Source: Fragilaria crotonensis
Lineage: Eukaryota; Bacillariophyta; Fragilariophyceae; Fragilariales; Fragilariaceae
DNA: 64,000 bases
Assembly: GCA_022925895.1 (NCBI GenBank)
Contig: JAKSYS010000045.1
Span: 62,001 to 126,000 of the forward strand
Direction: 5' to 3'
Every line of letters begins with the position of its first letter. Position 1 is the stretch's first letter. The position numbers and the translations under genes were made by a program. Of this stretch, positions 1-11,478 are shown in pieces. The notes under the pieces were generated by a model that saw only the letters and a program-made list of their open reading frames with translations, did no database searches and was not told where the DNA came from.

Positions 1-64
1 GTAAGGAACCATCTGTTTATGCCAGGTTGTGTATTGGGCTCTTGACTCACCCTTTCTTTCTTAG

Positions 65-3000
65 GCTCGCAGTTGTCAATGCCAGCATCTTTCAAGAATC
101 CTCACGTCCAAAGGGTTCTTATGGTAAGGAAGTTACGCAAATGTTATCTCTCGATGCAAACCTGCAGAGCATGGAGAGCTTCATCAATCCAGATGTCAGT
201 GTAGCATTGGGAAGGAGGCCCGATGGAACTTCACCGAAGGCTTCCTCTGACATTAGTTCCCTGGGTGTTGCTCTCATTCAACCCGTCACAGCTGGAATTG
301 AGTTCCAGCAAACTTCGAAGGAGCGCTTCCCTACGATTCGATCGTTGAATCTTAATATGGAATCTGTATCTACCATGTTGAGCTTCGAGGACTTAGGTCT
401 GATCAATCAAGTTGTCAAGCGTTGGTCGCCAGAAGGTAGACCTCCCCAGTCCCAGCAGCATGTTGAGTTCAAAAGACCAGAGCTGAAGGTCCTTGTGTTC
501 GACGAAGTCTTTCACACCGCCCGACTTGGCCTGATGTTGAGGAAAAGCTTTGATGGTGTGGTTGTAGATCGCATTGAAAGATCATCTGGCCAGATCAAGG
601 TCGGCGACAGATTGGTAATGATCAACGACACTGATGTTGCTGATTACTCCCTTCACGACATAGTCCAACTCCTATCGAAGACTCCGCGCCCGATGAATGT
701 ACGCTTTATGCACACCCCAACCGCAAATTCAATGGAGAACAAGTCGCAGCTAAAAGAAGGCGTCATGCTACCACACATTATGGATGCAGGAGAAAGTGTG
801 TCGGTTTCGCCATCGGATGGCAAGGCATCTCGATGGTACCAAATGCACTTTAAAATGGGCATGTCTAGTGGAATTGTTATCCAGCGCAGTCATGTTGGAG
901 ACATTCCAGTTATAAGCTCTGTCAATCTTTCAGAGCTGTCAAGGGCGATTGCAGGTGTCAACGAGGCCACTCCTGGAGGGTTCCCCCCGCTTTCCCTTCC
1001 GGATCTGACAAGGGTGCCTCTGACTGGAACAGCTGTGATCGCTGTGAGTGGGTTGAAGTCTGTGGATATTGGGTTCGACGAAATGTCTAGAGTCTTGGAG
1101 GAGTTTGCGAAATCTAGCTCTTCTTCCGATTCCTACTCTGACAGCCACTTCTCTGCATACCCCATTTCGTTTGTCGAATTTACAGCAGAGGAATGGGGTT
1201 CGATTGATACATTCGATGCATGTATTTCCGGGGTGGCGCTGACATTTATTGACGACTTCCAAGGCAGGGATATGCCCCTCCTTCGAGGCAAAGCAGATTC
1301 AATCGAGTTACATTGTGATCGGGGTATAGGGCTTCAGACGGATAAAATCGATACAGCCACAGCGTCTGTATTTGGTACAATTGCTAGCGCTGCTGACGTC
1401 GCCACGTCGGAAGCACTACTAAACGATGCTGCTGCGGCGATCCGCAACATACACAATGAGCGCATTATCAAGGTGTCTGGATCGTACCAATCTGAAATGG
1501 ACTACTACCATCCTCGGATCGCTGTGTGGGAGCCTCTACTTGAGCCTTCTCAGCTCGCCATGAACTTAGTTTGGAAACCTGGCACGTCCAACGGTTCTCA
1601 GAAGAGACCCGGACAGGTTGCATTCGAGATCTCGGATCGTTTGGACACAGTCAAACGACAAACACGGCCTGGGCAACTCAAGGCTACAAATGCGGTTTCG
1701 CTAAATGTTACCGATGCGGCTGCGGAAGTCGTCGCCAGAACGCTACGCCAGTTCAGTAAATGGAGAGAAAACCTTTCCCTTGCGCAGCCCCTCGAAGATG
1801 AATGCCAGAAATCTCTCAGTCCGGAAAATAGAAGCAGCGCGACTTTTGGCACCACCGCGGATGGACGTAGCGCCGACGTTTTGGGCGAAGATAATGATAG
1901 CAGTGTTCGCATTGTTCCAAGTGTCAAGCGCGCTGCCGCAAGAGAAGCCGCACAGGCAGCCCTCGTCTTTGCGCAAAAGCGAGGATTGAATACACAGATG
2001 AAAGGAGATTCTGCGAAGCCTTTTCTCTTTCGTAACAAGACAGGAGTTGACTTACGGTTCTGCGTACTTGACAACTCGACAACCGACCACTCAAACGATG
2101 CACAGAGGCTAGCACTCGCCTCAGGTTGCGAATCCCGATTCCAAATGGAAATCGTGGCTCGTGAGCACGAGAAAGGTGCAGCAATGGAGTCTGAAATCAG
2201 CACTAGTAAGAAAGTCAGGTCATACGACGGTCGCTTTCCGCCGCTGGCAGTATGGATTGAAACTTCTGAAGGCATAAATACTGAACCACTTTTGGACCTT
2301 CAAGTCTCGAGAGTTGGCACATTTGTTCGAGAACTTAAGGTTCTGAGCAGGGACGCAAACGGGCATGAAGCGACCGTCTTGCTTCCGCTCATTTGGCGGG
2401 TTGAGCTTGACGACAATCGCCGAATCCTGACCCTTAGCAGCGCAGTTCAAATTTCCTCCCTGGCGATCGGGTTGTCGTTAGACCTTGGCTTTACCAGGAA
2501 TGTTGCGACGACACGAGAGTCCCCTGTTGAACTCCTTGCCACCATCAGTCCGGGGGAATCGATCTTCTTGCCACTTTGGATGTCCCTTGATTTAGAGGAG
2601 CGGCACATTTACATAAGACCGAGCAACCCTTCTTCAGAACTTGATTTTGGATGGGGGCATGCCAGCATCCTTGCATATGAATGCAAAAATATCCAATCAC
2701 CGCATTGGATTTTTAAAGAATCCGCCGCGTCCATAAGTTGCAGTACACCCAAGACCCCTGATTACAAGGTGGACGCCATCTGGCTGTCCTGCCTTAACGC
2801 ACCTTTTGCAATCGACAGTCTCAAAGGCAATTATGCCAAGGGGAGCTCCGAAAAAAGGAGAGACGGCAACCGAAATGTGCTCGGAGTGGTCCATGTGGCT
2901 GTGGACGCCTGCATCACCCTCCGAAATATGCTGCCCGTACCACTTTGTTGGGAGATTGCAGATACTACGGCAAACGTCGTTGATGGATCCTTTGAGAGAT

Positions 3001-6000
3001 CTGAACCCGCCAGCAAGAAGCATTTGGAACCAGGATCGCGGGCTGAAGTATTTGCTTGCGATATTACGAATGACGATTTGTTCCTCCGACTGAAACCTGT
3101 GCCAGACATGGGATGGACAGAATGGACATGCATTTCCCTGCCAAAAGAGATAATGAGCTTATGCAACGATAAAGGTAAGTGTATCGATCCGCCCTTGCCG
3201 AGTATTGACTTAACTTGTGTTCCTCACATTTGCAACAGAGTCGTCACAAAAAAGAAGTGTTGAGTCCTTGTTTCAACCGCTGAGTGCTCACACTGCTGAC
3301 GACTTCGGTGTTCCTGTCCGGTTCGGGATCCGTGTCAATCCGAAATTTAACCAGCCATCACGTGGCCATCATCGTTGTTACGGACTCGAACTCGTCTTCT
3401 TCGCTGAACTCTGGTTTCAAAACCATACAGAACTTCCATTGTGCTTTGGATGCCCATGGTCTCAATTGCAATCGCGGAACACTTTGGATGCAAGTGCCGA
3501 CGACGCATCTACCTTCGAAAGTGCTAGTATGGCTGCTGCAGAATCGGCTCTACTTGAGATTGCAAGTGTTCTCGAATTCGGGGAGAAAGGTAAAGGCCTT
3601 CGCGCGGAGCAAGCGACTTTCGGTGGTTCGAACATATACAACATGCCGTTACAGGCATCAAAAGAGCTAGTTCAGGAAGTTTTCGAATACATCGAGGTCA
3701 ACCGGTCAGTCGTGACCAGGCGCTGGTGGGCCGCTGAACAGTACGACAATCCGCGAAAAGATATTGCGAGCTTCCCCGAACGCGGCTCATCCTGGAAGTG
3801 GCTCGATGAACGCTGGGTAAGTAGTTGCTCGATGATGAGTGAGCGATTCGCTGCGTAATCATGTCTGACTCGCTTCAACAGCTCCTAGATTGTTCCGGCC
3901 AAGTGAGTGCCAAAGACGGCGCATGGGAAAGCTGTCGTAGTCTCACGGCAGGACGAGACTCTTACTTCTCTGGGCAGAGGACTTTCGATGTGGGTCACCT
4001 TTTCCGACGCAGGCGTTGGTTTCGACGTTACTACTGTGCTAGCGAGTCCGTGGGGCTACTATCCGGCATTCACGCATTTCATCATCCTGTCTGCGATCCA
4101 ATCCTCACGGATGGAAGTCAAAATAGTAAACAGGAAGATGGGCGTTTGCGACGCGATGCAATGCATTATGTCTCTCTGAGAAATGACGGTGGAGAGTGGA
4201 GCAACACAATTCCACTTCCGCAGACAGGTCCGGCGGATGGTGTCATAAGAGTGCTTTCGTCGAGGTGGCCAACCCTTACTAGAACCGCGTGTATCAGAAG
4301 CACCGCAGGTTTGGCTGGAGATACAAGTCTTACACCAGAACTATACGAGGTGTGCTACAATGTCTCAGACCTTACTGGTGAATGGGGAGAATTCTCTAGA
4401 TTGGTTACGATAACCCCGCGCTTTCACCTGAGAAACGATTCTTCCTCCATGATATTTCAAGTCAAGCAAGCAGGTGTTTTGGACACGGAAGCGGTCCTAG
4501 TACACCCGGGAGAAGTCGTGCCCTTCTTTTGGCAAGACTTTCGACTTCCAGCCCTTGTCTGCATTCGGCCTCTGTCTTCAACCACAAACGAGTATAGATG
4601 GAGCGGCGGCTTCGACATCTGCACTCTTGGTAGTGTTCCGCTACGCATCCGGCCGAAGAGTTTCGGGGATGAGGCCATCAACTTCTCCGTGAAGGCACTT
4701 GTGGAGATTCGCCCTAACAGCTCTGGTGTCAATATCTCTCTCAAGGATGAAGATACGGGAGGCGTCGGTGCAATGTTCAGGGTCGAGAATAACTCGCCTT
4801 TTCCGATATGGATCGCGCAGGATGGCGTCCTGGCAAATCCATCGCTAGAACATAACGAGGCCAGGCGGCGACACAGTCGATTGCACAATCTCTCTGATCG
4901 CCCACCAGAAATAGACGGCGACGTTGTCCTACCTCGCAGCAGAAAAGCATTTGCGTTGGACGTGCCCTTTCGACAGGGAAAGTATGCGAGTCGCAAGGCT
5001 GCGACCTTGAAAGAGTTACTGCGCGTAAGAGTTGGGCTTGCACCATTGTCGACCCGATCTGGTGTAGAGACAACCAAGGTGATCAGTTTCACTTCCGTTG
5101 GGGACGGTGTGCGCTTGAACCCAACGAAGCTGCATCTTGTCTCAAGCTTAAGTGATCGAATATACGACATCCGTGTGCTTGGCTTAGTTGTGACTGACGG
5201 TCCAACGAGAGTCTTGCAGTTTGAGTTGATGCGTAAGGAGTTCACTAGTGGCCAAGCTATTGGTAACGCTCTTGCGAAACAAAGTGGATACAAATCACCA
5301 ACTGGGTTTCCAGGGAGGTATGTTCAAGAGTTTTCCGAAGGACATGAGATTCTCCGCCAGATTGCGACGAAGGCCGCCCAGGAAGCAATTTTATTTGGAA
5401 GATTCTGGGAAACTTCTGAAAGAGGACGATGTCCGTCGGGAAGCATTTCTTAGCCAGAGAGAACTTGAGCTCGATTCAGTGGACCTTGAGAAAGACATCG
5501 TATTCTCGTTTACGGGGCATTTCACCGGATTCCTGTTCAGCCTGATTGATGCTGCCCCTGCTGAGGTAGCTGCTATCACAATCAAAGGAGTCGAATCTGC
5601 GGCGAAATGGAATATGAAGCGAAGCGGTGATGCGACTGCTTTGGTATCCGTGGCTTGGATCCAGATCGACAACCACGTACCGAACGCACCATATCCAGTG
5701 GCGGTTTGCCCTGATCAATCTGACAAGGGTGAATTTACTGGCAAGCAGGATCGAACGCCGCTCCTTATGATGACTTTCAAGTTCGCCCCGAAACACCAAT
5801 CTGGGATTCTGTGTCTCAGACAGGTTACTTTGGCTCCGAGCAATCTCGCAGTTGCGATCGATCTTGCCTTTATCGTTCGCCTTCAAGGCCTTTTTCTCGG
5901 CATTCGCGATCATTTTGTGAAAGACGAGAACCCTTCTAATCTTGCAGGCCTCGAGTTCATTACATATCCAGACATCGCAAGGAGTATAAGTGCTGGCAAA

Positions 6001-7383
6001 CCAGGGTCCGACAGCCTCAAGCTCTACTTCGAGAATCTTGTGATTTTGCCGTCCAATGTCAATTTGTCAGTGGCGCCTGCTCGCGGATTGACTTCTGCGC
6101 AAGCGCAGTTGGAAGGGACACAAGCTGCCGCTATCCATGCCGCTGTACGTAAAGGTGACATACGGTTTGCGGACGGCGGTGTTGGCGTTGCTCTTGGCAG
6201 AAAAAATCGCACTGCAATGGCCGTGGTTCGAGGAGTGTTCAAGAGTATCCTTGTCGATGCTCTGTTGAGGCTTGACGGTGCGTCAGTGCACTTTGCTGGG
6301 GTGTCCCTGAACAATCACGAATCAAGCGGTTCACAACTCAAGGCCTACCTCGTGGCCCACTATCTGTCGTCGCTCCGAGAGAATATGCCGTCCTTGCTCG
6401 GCTCCCTGTCTGCTTTTGGCAACCCGCTGGGCCTCATCCGCGGAATCGGAGATGGTGTGACCGACTTTGTGTCCGAACCGGTAAAGGGTCTCAGGAGGAG
6501 CGTTGAAGAGTTGGACCCAGTCTACGTTGTTGACGGCGTCGCTCGTGGAACCGAATCACTAGCTCGTCACACGGTCGGAGGCATAGCGGACTCTGCGTCC
6601 ATGTTGACAGAAACATTTTCGAAAAACATGGCAGTTTTAACGTTGGATCGCAGATATGCTCAGCGGAGAGACATGGCAAGAAGTAACCAACACGACAATC
6701 TGAATTTTGTGGAGGGTTTAGAAAGCGGAGTCGCGCAGCTGGTGAGAGGGGTCATTGAAGGAGTCACGGGAGTAGTAAAGGCTCCTATTCGAGGCGCAGA
6801 GAAGAATGGTTTTGAAGGCTTTGCCAAGGGCATCGGAAAAGGTTTGTTGGGACTATTGGTCAAACCCATGATCGGTTTATCTGATGCCGCCACTGACGTG
6901 ATGATTGGCGTCAGAGGAAGTGTCGACGCCGGGCGTCCATCTGGTCGGGGCACCTACAAGATGCCGCAACTAAGGCCACGCCGAACTATGTACGGAACGG
7001 ACCGAATTTTGCGGGTATACTCACTGGCTGACGCCGCTGCATCAACTTTGATGCTTCGCACTAACCTCGCCGGGGAGAACTATTTGAGTCACGTAGACAT
7101 GGGCGATAGGGTTTTGCTCGTAAGCGACAAGAAGTTTGTGCTTCTTGGACCTGACGGGCAGGAACTACTATTAGTGAAGTTCAAGAATGTCAGATCCGTC
7201 GAGCTGCGTCAAATGGCAGAAGATGGTACGGATTCTGAGTGGGGAGTCTTCATTACCTTGTCGGGAAGAGGAACGAAGGACGTCACCCATGTTGAGGTGT
7301 TGAGATGTGGTGACAACCACTCTGTTGCTACCTCGCTGACTGAACAACTCCAGCGTGGTCTAGATCTCTCGTCGTCTTCTTAA
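65..7383 (+). CDS. VPS13: VPS13-type bridge lipid-transfer protein, C-terminal ~2370 residues (5' end outside window)
   Basis: VPS13 proteins are rod-like bulk lipid-transfer proteins at organelle contact sites. Exons: 65-3174, 3239-3816, 3882-5317, 5382-7383. The window opens with what looks like a whole intron (1-64, GTAAGG...TTAG), and the next three introns are 64, 65 and 64 bases, each restoring the frame. Seen in order: a PDZ-like domain (about nt 490-720, with a RLGLML ligand-loop-like stretch); a long beta-rich adaptor-binding region; a DysF-like segment split by the second intron (SSWKWLDERW, then DGAWESC, then FRRRRWFRR); the VPS13/ATG2 C-terminal helical repeats (about nt 6360-6960, many GxxxG and amphipathic turns); and a C-terminal PH-like domain (about nt 6980-7370). 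The final intron acceptor could be 5360 (43-base intron) or 5381 (64 bases); the latter is chosen for size. The N-terminal chorein domain would lie upstream. Family identity is confident; the PDZ and DysF assignments rest on motif reading. Confidence 0.88.
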
Positions 7384-7872
7384 GGTTTGGTTAGTCAAAC
7401 AATAATAGTAAAAGCATTATTGCACTTTGGCAGAGGAAATCATCAGATTTCGCATGCGTATTGACTGCGACCACGGAAGGGTACGCTATCCCACAGTCCT
7501 GATACGAGGTACTCAAACAAACTTTCGCACCTCCTGTTACTACAGTACTAGAGCCCAGTCACTTTCGCTACTTTTTTGGGATGTTTATATCCTTGTCGGC
7601 GTCCCACCCCCACACATTCAAAAAAGTACCTGAATCCTACCGTAGTCCTCTAGTAATGCGTCGTTGACTTCCGATTTACTTCCCGTCGTCGTTCTTCGCA
7701 CTTTATTCTCTTCGAGAATTCGGATCAGGGCACTCTACGAACAATCAACTCGTCAGCATCAAATAAGGCTTCCGAACTTTTTTATTGCCCCGGTGGGCCA
7801 AAGCGTCGACCACGACTGATTCCAACATGTCGGCCACACAATTGGATGAGCATCCGTAACGAAGATAGCATT
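7384..7872. other. Intergenic spacer between two convergent genes
   Basis: This 489-base stretch separates the VPS13 stop from the E1 stop on the opposite strand and should hold both 3' UTRs and polyadenylation sites. I see no conserved ORF, RNA gene or repeat in it. Confidence 0.7.
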
Positions 7873-10800
7873 TCACGTACGGCTCCGAGTAGACGCTACG
7901 TTTCGAACGATCCTGACTGGCGGGATTTCAACTTCGTCACCTGTCTTGATATCTTCAACGACAACAGACAAATCAAGAAATCGCCGACGTAGCAGCGCTT
8001 CAACCTGACCGTGTGGAGAGACTACGATTCCATCCCTAGAAGCGAATTCATCCTCGTTACCTGCCTTCAATGCTTCACCAACCGCATCCCAGACAGGTCT
8101 TTTAAGAAGCTCCCTGTCGCCGCCATTCAAATAATTGGCGTAAATCATGTAAGGGCCATAAGAGATTGAAGAGACCTGAAAGGCATCAGGTGCAAGCCCA
8201 ACTTTCTTAATAATTCGGGAAAGTAGCTGTTTCATCTTGATGCCACCCGCTGCCGAGGTTTTCTTGCCCTCCTTGACAAGAATCCGATCCCAAAGTGTGA
8301 ACTTCCTGTCACGCACACCAAATGTTGTTTCTGCTGGCACAGGCTGAGTGAAAGCAAAGAAAGGCAAAGCTAGATTTACGAATGCATTGCGGTGCGTCTT
8401 CAAAGGAACTTTCTGAACCAACTTGAGGAGTTCAACACATGACAGGGCGGAAACCAAAGAAGTGGTAGTTATCATTGCCGGAACGATATTCCCGGCGACT
8501 CGCCTTGTCTCCATTACATCAACCGGAGCGATACCATAGCAGATTGCGCGGAGGTTGCTGGCCGCAGCGACGAAGTCAACATGACCATTCGAGTCATCGT
8601 CTTTTTCGAATTCAATCCGACTCCAACCTTTTGCGTGTCCACCAACAAGACTTCTGCACCGGGAAATTATGGACTCAAGAGTAGCAGCTTTCGATGTATC
8701 GGAGGAAGTTTCCTTCTGAAGGAACTTCTTTGCCTCATCCATGGGTACGATGGACTTTTCACTTCCTCTAAACGACTCGTGTAGGGTCTCAAGTCTGAGC
8801 CGAGCACAATTTTGAACAAATGCCAGCAAGTTCTCGTTCACCTTTTCTTGTTGAACATCTGTCACTTGATCGGCATCATACCGAAGGGGCATTGGAGCGC
8901 GTCTCGCTCCCGTCCAAAATGGTTCCTCATCATCATCCAAGCTACCAAGAGGATGCTGACGCAAAATTGCTTCAATGTTTTCTCGGAACAGCCTATCTGC
9001 ACACCGTGCCGCCCATGAGATAGCTTCATCTCGAGCCCTCGACGCATTCCCGAATTGCCCGACGGTCAGGTCCTCGAGCACTTCTGTCGCAGCTTCTAAC
9101 GACGCCTCATCCCCTAGATCGTGTAGAAGCTTCCTGATGACAAAATCATCGTCGTTTTCCCGCAGTAATTCCACCATGTCGTTTACTTGCTTTGCGCGTC
9201 TGTCAAAGAATCCCTCAAACAAATCCCGCCCCCATTGAATTGTGTGTGATATCAGGTATGGGAAATTCTTTAATGTGCACACGGGTATTGCTTGTTCCTG
9301 GGGATCAACACTAGATCCGTATGATTCGCTTTGAAAGGGAACCACAACTTGGACATTACCTTTGGAGCCCAACGTTCCAGCATCGACCAGGGCCTTCTGG
9401 TACGCTACACATTGTTTGTCAACATAAAGACGGGCGTCGACATTGTCGAGAGCGTTAAGGACCACATCAATATTGTCCCAAAATTCGTCATCAAATGGAC
9501 CGTTTTCGTCGTCGCCCACTTTGCTCGTATGAACCTCAATTTTAATACATGGGTTATGACGAGACACTCCCTTCAGTGCCGCAACACTCTTGAAAGAGCC
9601 AATGTCGCTGTCTCGAAAAAGCAGCTGCCGGCTGAGGTTGGAATGCTCGATTGTATCCATGTCAGTAAGGACTATTCGTCGTGCTCCCATAGCAGCAAGG
9701 TTCTTGAGCAGTTCACAGCCAATCGCACCTGCACCCACAACAAATAGTTTCTGTGTTGACAATGATTGTGACAGCCCACTCCCAAGAACATATGACTGGC
9801 CTGCGCACTCTTCAGGAGCATCATCACACCCGTTGCGGTCAACTTCCAGTAATTCATCACAATCGTATAACAAGAATTGCTGAATGGGGCTATATAACCC
9901 AGTTGCAGCCTTTAATGCCTCTTGAGCTCCGATAGCAGCAAGGATTCCTTGAACTGGAGTGAGTTTCCCCTTGCAGGTCTTGGCGAAACTTTGAACAATC
10001 CGTGCCCAAAGTTCATGGTCACTTTTACTTTGATCCATGGTGGATGCCATTGACTGGAAAGCTGAGGCGGTTTCATCGGTCGGATGGCCACCGTTCGACT
10101 CGATAAAGTCTCCTAATTTTTGAAAGGAAGCGAGAATTGCTGCACGCCGGTTGGCATCAAAGCTCTTGTCTAGGTCGCAAATCGCAAAGAGAGATGACTC
10201 GGGTGAATACGCTTGCAGTGATAGAGAATCCAAAGAGGAAAATGATGCGGTTGTCGGAATCTTGAGGCGACGAAACGTAGCAGGAGTTTGATTCACAGAG
10301 TCGGACACATCTTGGGCGGTCGCATTGAACGCGCAGCCCGCAAGGAATTTGGTGGGACTTTTGACTTGAAGAACTTCTAGCTGACAATTTGGTATTGTTT
10401 CTCCCGTTGCGAGGTGGAACTCAATAATGTCGCCTCGGGAGACATCGTGCTTTTCGCTCTCCACGCAATGGATCCAGAGTTTGTTGTCGTCGACGACCTC
10501 TACTTTATTCACCGGCACTTCCAGTGGCGTTTCTCCATCGGGATCATAGACAGTAAAACTTGGACCAAAGTCACAAAAAGTCTTTCCAAACACTCCCGCA
10601 GTTTCAATCGAGACGAATTTGACGGCGTTTTCCCTACACCAATTATTGAGTCGGATCTGTGTTTTGTGTGGTCGATCGACAGCCACAAACACACTGTCTC
10701 GAGCAGGTTCGACCGGTCGTTGAGAGATCGAAACCTGTATCGATGGATTTATTTTTTGAAGGTACATTTGTAGGAGGCTTCCGTCATCAACGTCATCTCC

Positions 10801-11178
10801 GACACCGAGTTCGGTCCTGGTGGCAAGTTGATAACTCCTGCCGAGGTCGTCGAATGCCGCATGGTGATACGCGCCGTCGCAACGACGGTCATTATCATCA
10901 TCATCTTCGTCGTTTGTGAGTATAACCAGAGTTCCGACACCACTCAGAGCCAAATTCTTGGCGCATTCATAGAGCAAACCCGATGATAGCGGCCCATCCA
11001 GGTACACTGTCGCCGAACGAATGAGACCATGAGCCCGTTGCCCTAACGTGTACACTTGGCGACTATATCGTTCTTCATCGCCGCCACCTCGTACCCAAGC
11101 GACGTGTGGACCGTGAATCGGCGCGGCATTGATGGACAGACATAGCCACGTAAGTAGTAGCAAGAGGTGCAACATCAT
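7873..11178 (-). CDS. UBA1: Ubiquitin-activating enzyme E1 with N-terminal signal peptide
   Basis: E1 adenylates ubiquitin with ATP, forms a thioester on its catalytic cysteine and passes ubiquitin to E2s. The single uninterrupted ORF gives 1101 residues, a usual E1 length. Seen: inactive adenylation half starting at ERYSRQVYTLG (about residue 36); first catalytic-cysteine half-domain; active adenylation domain with the ATP loop VVGAGAIGCELLKN near residue 480; the catalytic motif PVCTLKNFP with Cys634; and a C-terminal ubiquitin-fold domain. Unlike cytosolic E1s it opens with a hydrophobic segment (MMLHLLLLLTWLCLSINA) that reads as a signal peptide cleaved before AP, followed by a short extension. 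Diatoms have a second, symbiont-derived E1 for the periplastidal SELMA import machinery, and a non-aromatic +1 residue fits that compartment. The location is inferred, and a secretory-pathway role is the alternative. The ATGATG start is chosen because it carries the hydrophobic leader in frame. Confidence 0.93.
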   Translation of the reverse strand: MMLHLLLLLTWLCLSINAAPIHGPHVAWVRGGGDEERYSRQVYTLGQRAHGLIRSATVYLDGPLSSGLLYECAKNLALSGVGTLVILTNDEDDDDNDRRCDGAYHHAAFDDLGRSYQLATRTELGVGDDVDDGSLLQMYLQKINPSIQVSISQRPVEPARDSVFVAVDRPHKTQIRLNNWCRENAVKFVSIETAGVFGKTFCDFGPSFTVYDPDGETPLEVPVNKVEVVDDNKLWIHCVESEKHDVSRGDIIEFHLATGETIPNCQLEVLQVKSPTKFLAGCAFNATAQDVSDSVNQTPATFRRLKIPTTASFSSLDSLSLQAYSPESSLFAICDLDKSFDANRRAAILASFQKLGDFIESNGGHPTDETASAFQSMASTMDQSKSDHELWARIVQSFAKTCKGKLTPVQGILAAIGAQEALKAATGLYSPIQQFLLYDCDELLEVDRNGCDDAPEECAGQSYVLGSGLSQSLSTQKLFVVGAGAIGCELLKNLAAMGARRIVLTDMDTIEHSNLSRQLLFRDSDIGSFKSVAALKGVSRHNPCIKIEVHTSKVGDDENGPFDDEFWDNIDVVLNALDNVDARLYVDKQCVAYQKALVDAGTLGSKGNVQVVVPFQSESYGSSVDPQEQAIPVCTLKNFPYLISHTIQWGRDLFEGFFDRRAKQVNDMVELLRENDDDFVIRKLLHDLGDEASLEAATEVLEDLTVGQFGNASRARDEAISWAARCADRLFRENIEAILRQHPLGSLDDDEEPFWTGARRAPMPLRYDADQVTDVQQEKVNENLLAFVQNCARLRLETLHESFRGSEKSIVPMDEAKKFLQKETSSDTSKAATLESIISRCRSLVGGHAKGWSRIEFEKDDDSNGHVDFVAAASNLRAICYGIAPVDVMETRRVAGNIVPAMITTTSLVSALSCVELLKLVQKVPLKTHRNAFVNLALPFFAFTQPVPAETTFGVRDRKFTLWDRILVKEGKKTSAAGGIKMKQLLSRIIKKVGLAPDAFQVSSISYGPYMIYANYLNGGDRELLKRPVWDAVGEALKAGNEDEFASRDGIVVSPHGQVEALLRRRFLDLSVVVEDIKTGDEVEIPPVRIVRNVASTRSRT

Positions 11179-11478
11179 TGTAAACTCAACGTTTGTCGGC
11201 CTACCAGTAGTTGGAGTTTTCTATCATCACATCATCACGATGAACACACGGTGTTAAAATGTGAGAAACCTGGTGCCACGTGTAGGTTCACATTAGTGTT
11301 CACTTGCTTAGTGAAGTGATGGACCCAAACGTACGTCATGCACTGGTACTGCATACTGCCCTCAACACTGTCGTATCGCCATAGTCTCGGTGCTGCGCGT
11401 GCGCACGATCGACTGCTCGTCCGGTGATGTCATGTTGTCTGTTGCGTCATGTTGAAGTATGCATACAATCACACGGGC
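11179..11478. promoter_or_regulatory. Upstream region of the E1 gene, ending at a Copia insertion
   Basis: Three hundred bases lie between the E1 start codon (transcribed leftward) and the 5' LTR of Copia-1. No ORF or RNA gene is seen. The last five bases, CGGGC at 11474-11478, are the left copy of the Copia-1 target-site duplication. The E1 promoter must lie here unless the LTR contributes to it; no specific promoter element could be identified. Confidence 0.5.

Noticed and set aside
1598-2275. Minus-strand ORF of 225 residues within VPS13
   Set aside because: Antisense to a continuous coding exon; low-complexity composition and no family resemblance.
3907-4179. Alternative VPS13 reading with an extra 49-base intron at 3903-3951
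   Set aside because: The donor and acceptor look plausible, but the main frame carries the DysF-like FRRRRWFRR motif and stays open to 5317, while the alternative frame hits a stop and cannot rejoin.
5318-5360. A 43-base version of the last VPS13 intron
   Set aside because: It keeps the frame, but the acceptor at 5381 gives 64 bases, matching the other introns of the gene.
9331-9747. Plus-strand ORF of 138 residues inside the E1 gene
   Set aside because: Lies antisense to a well-conserved E1 coding region; it is a shadow frame without any domain.
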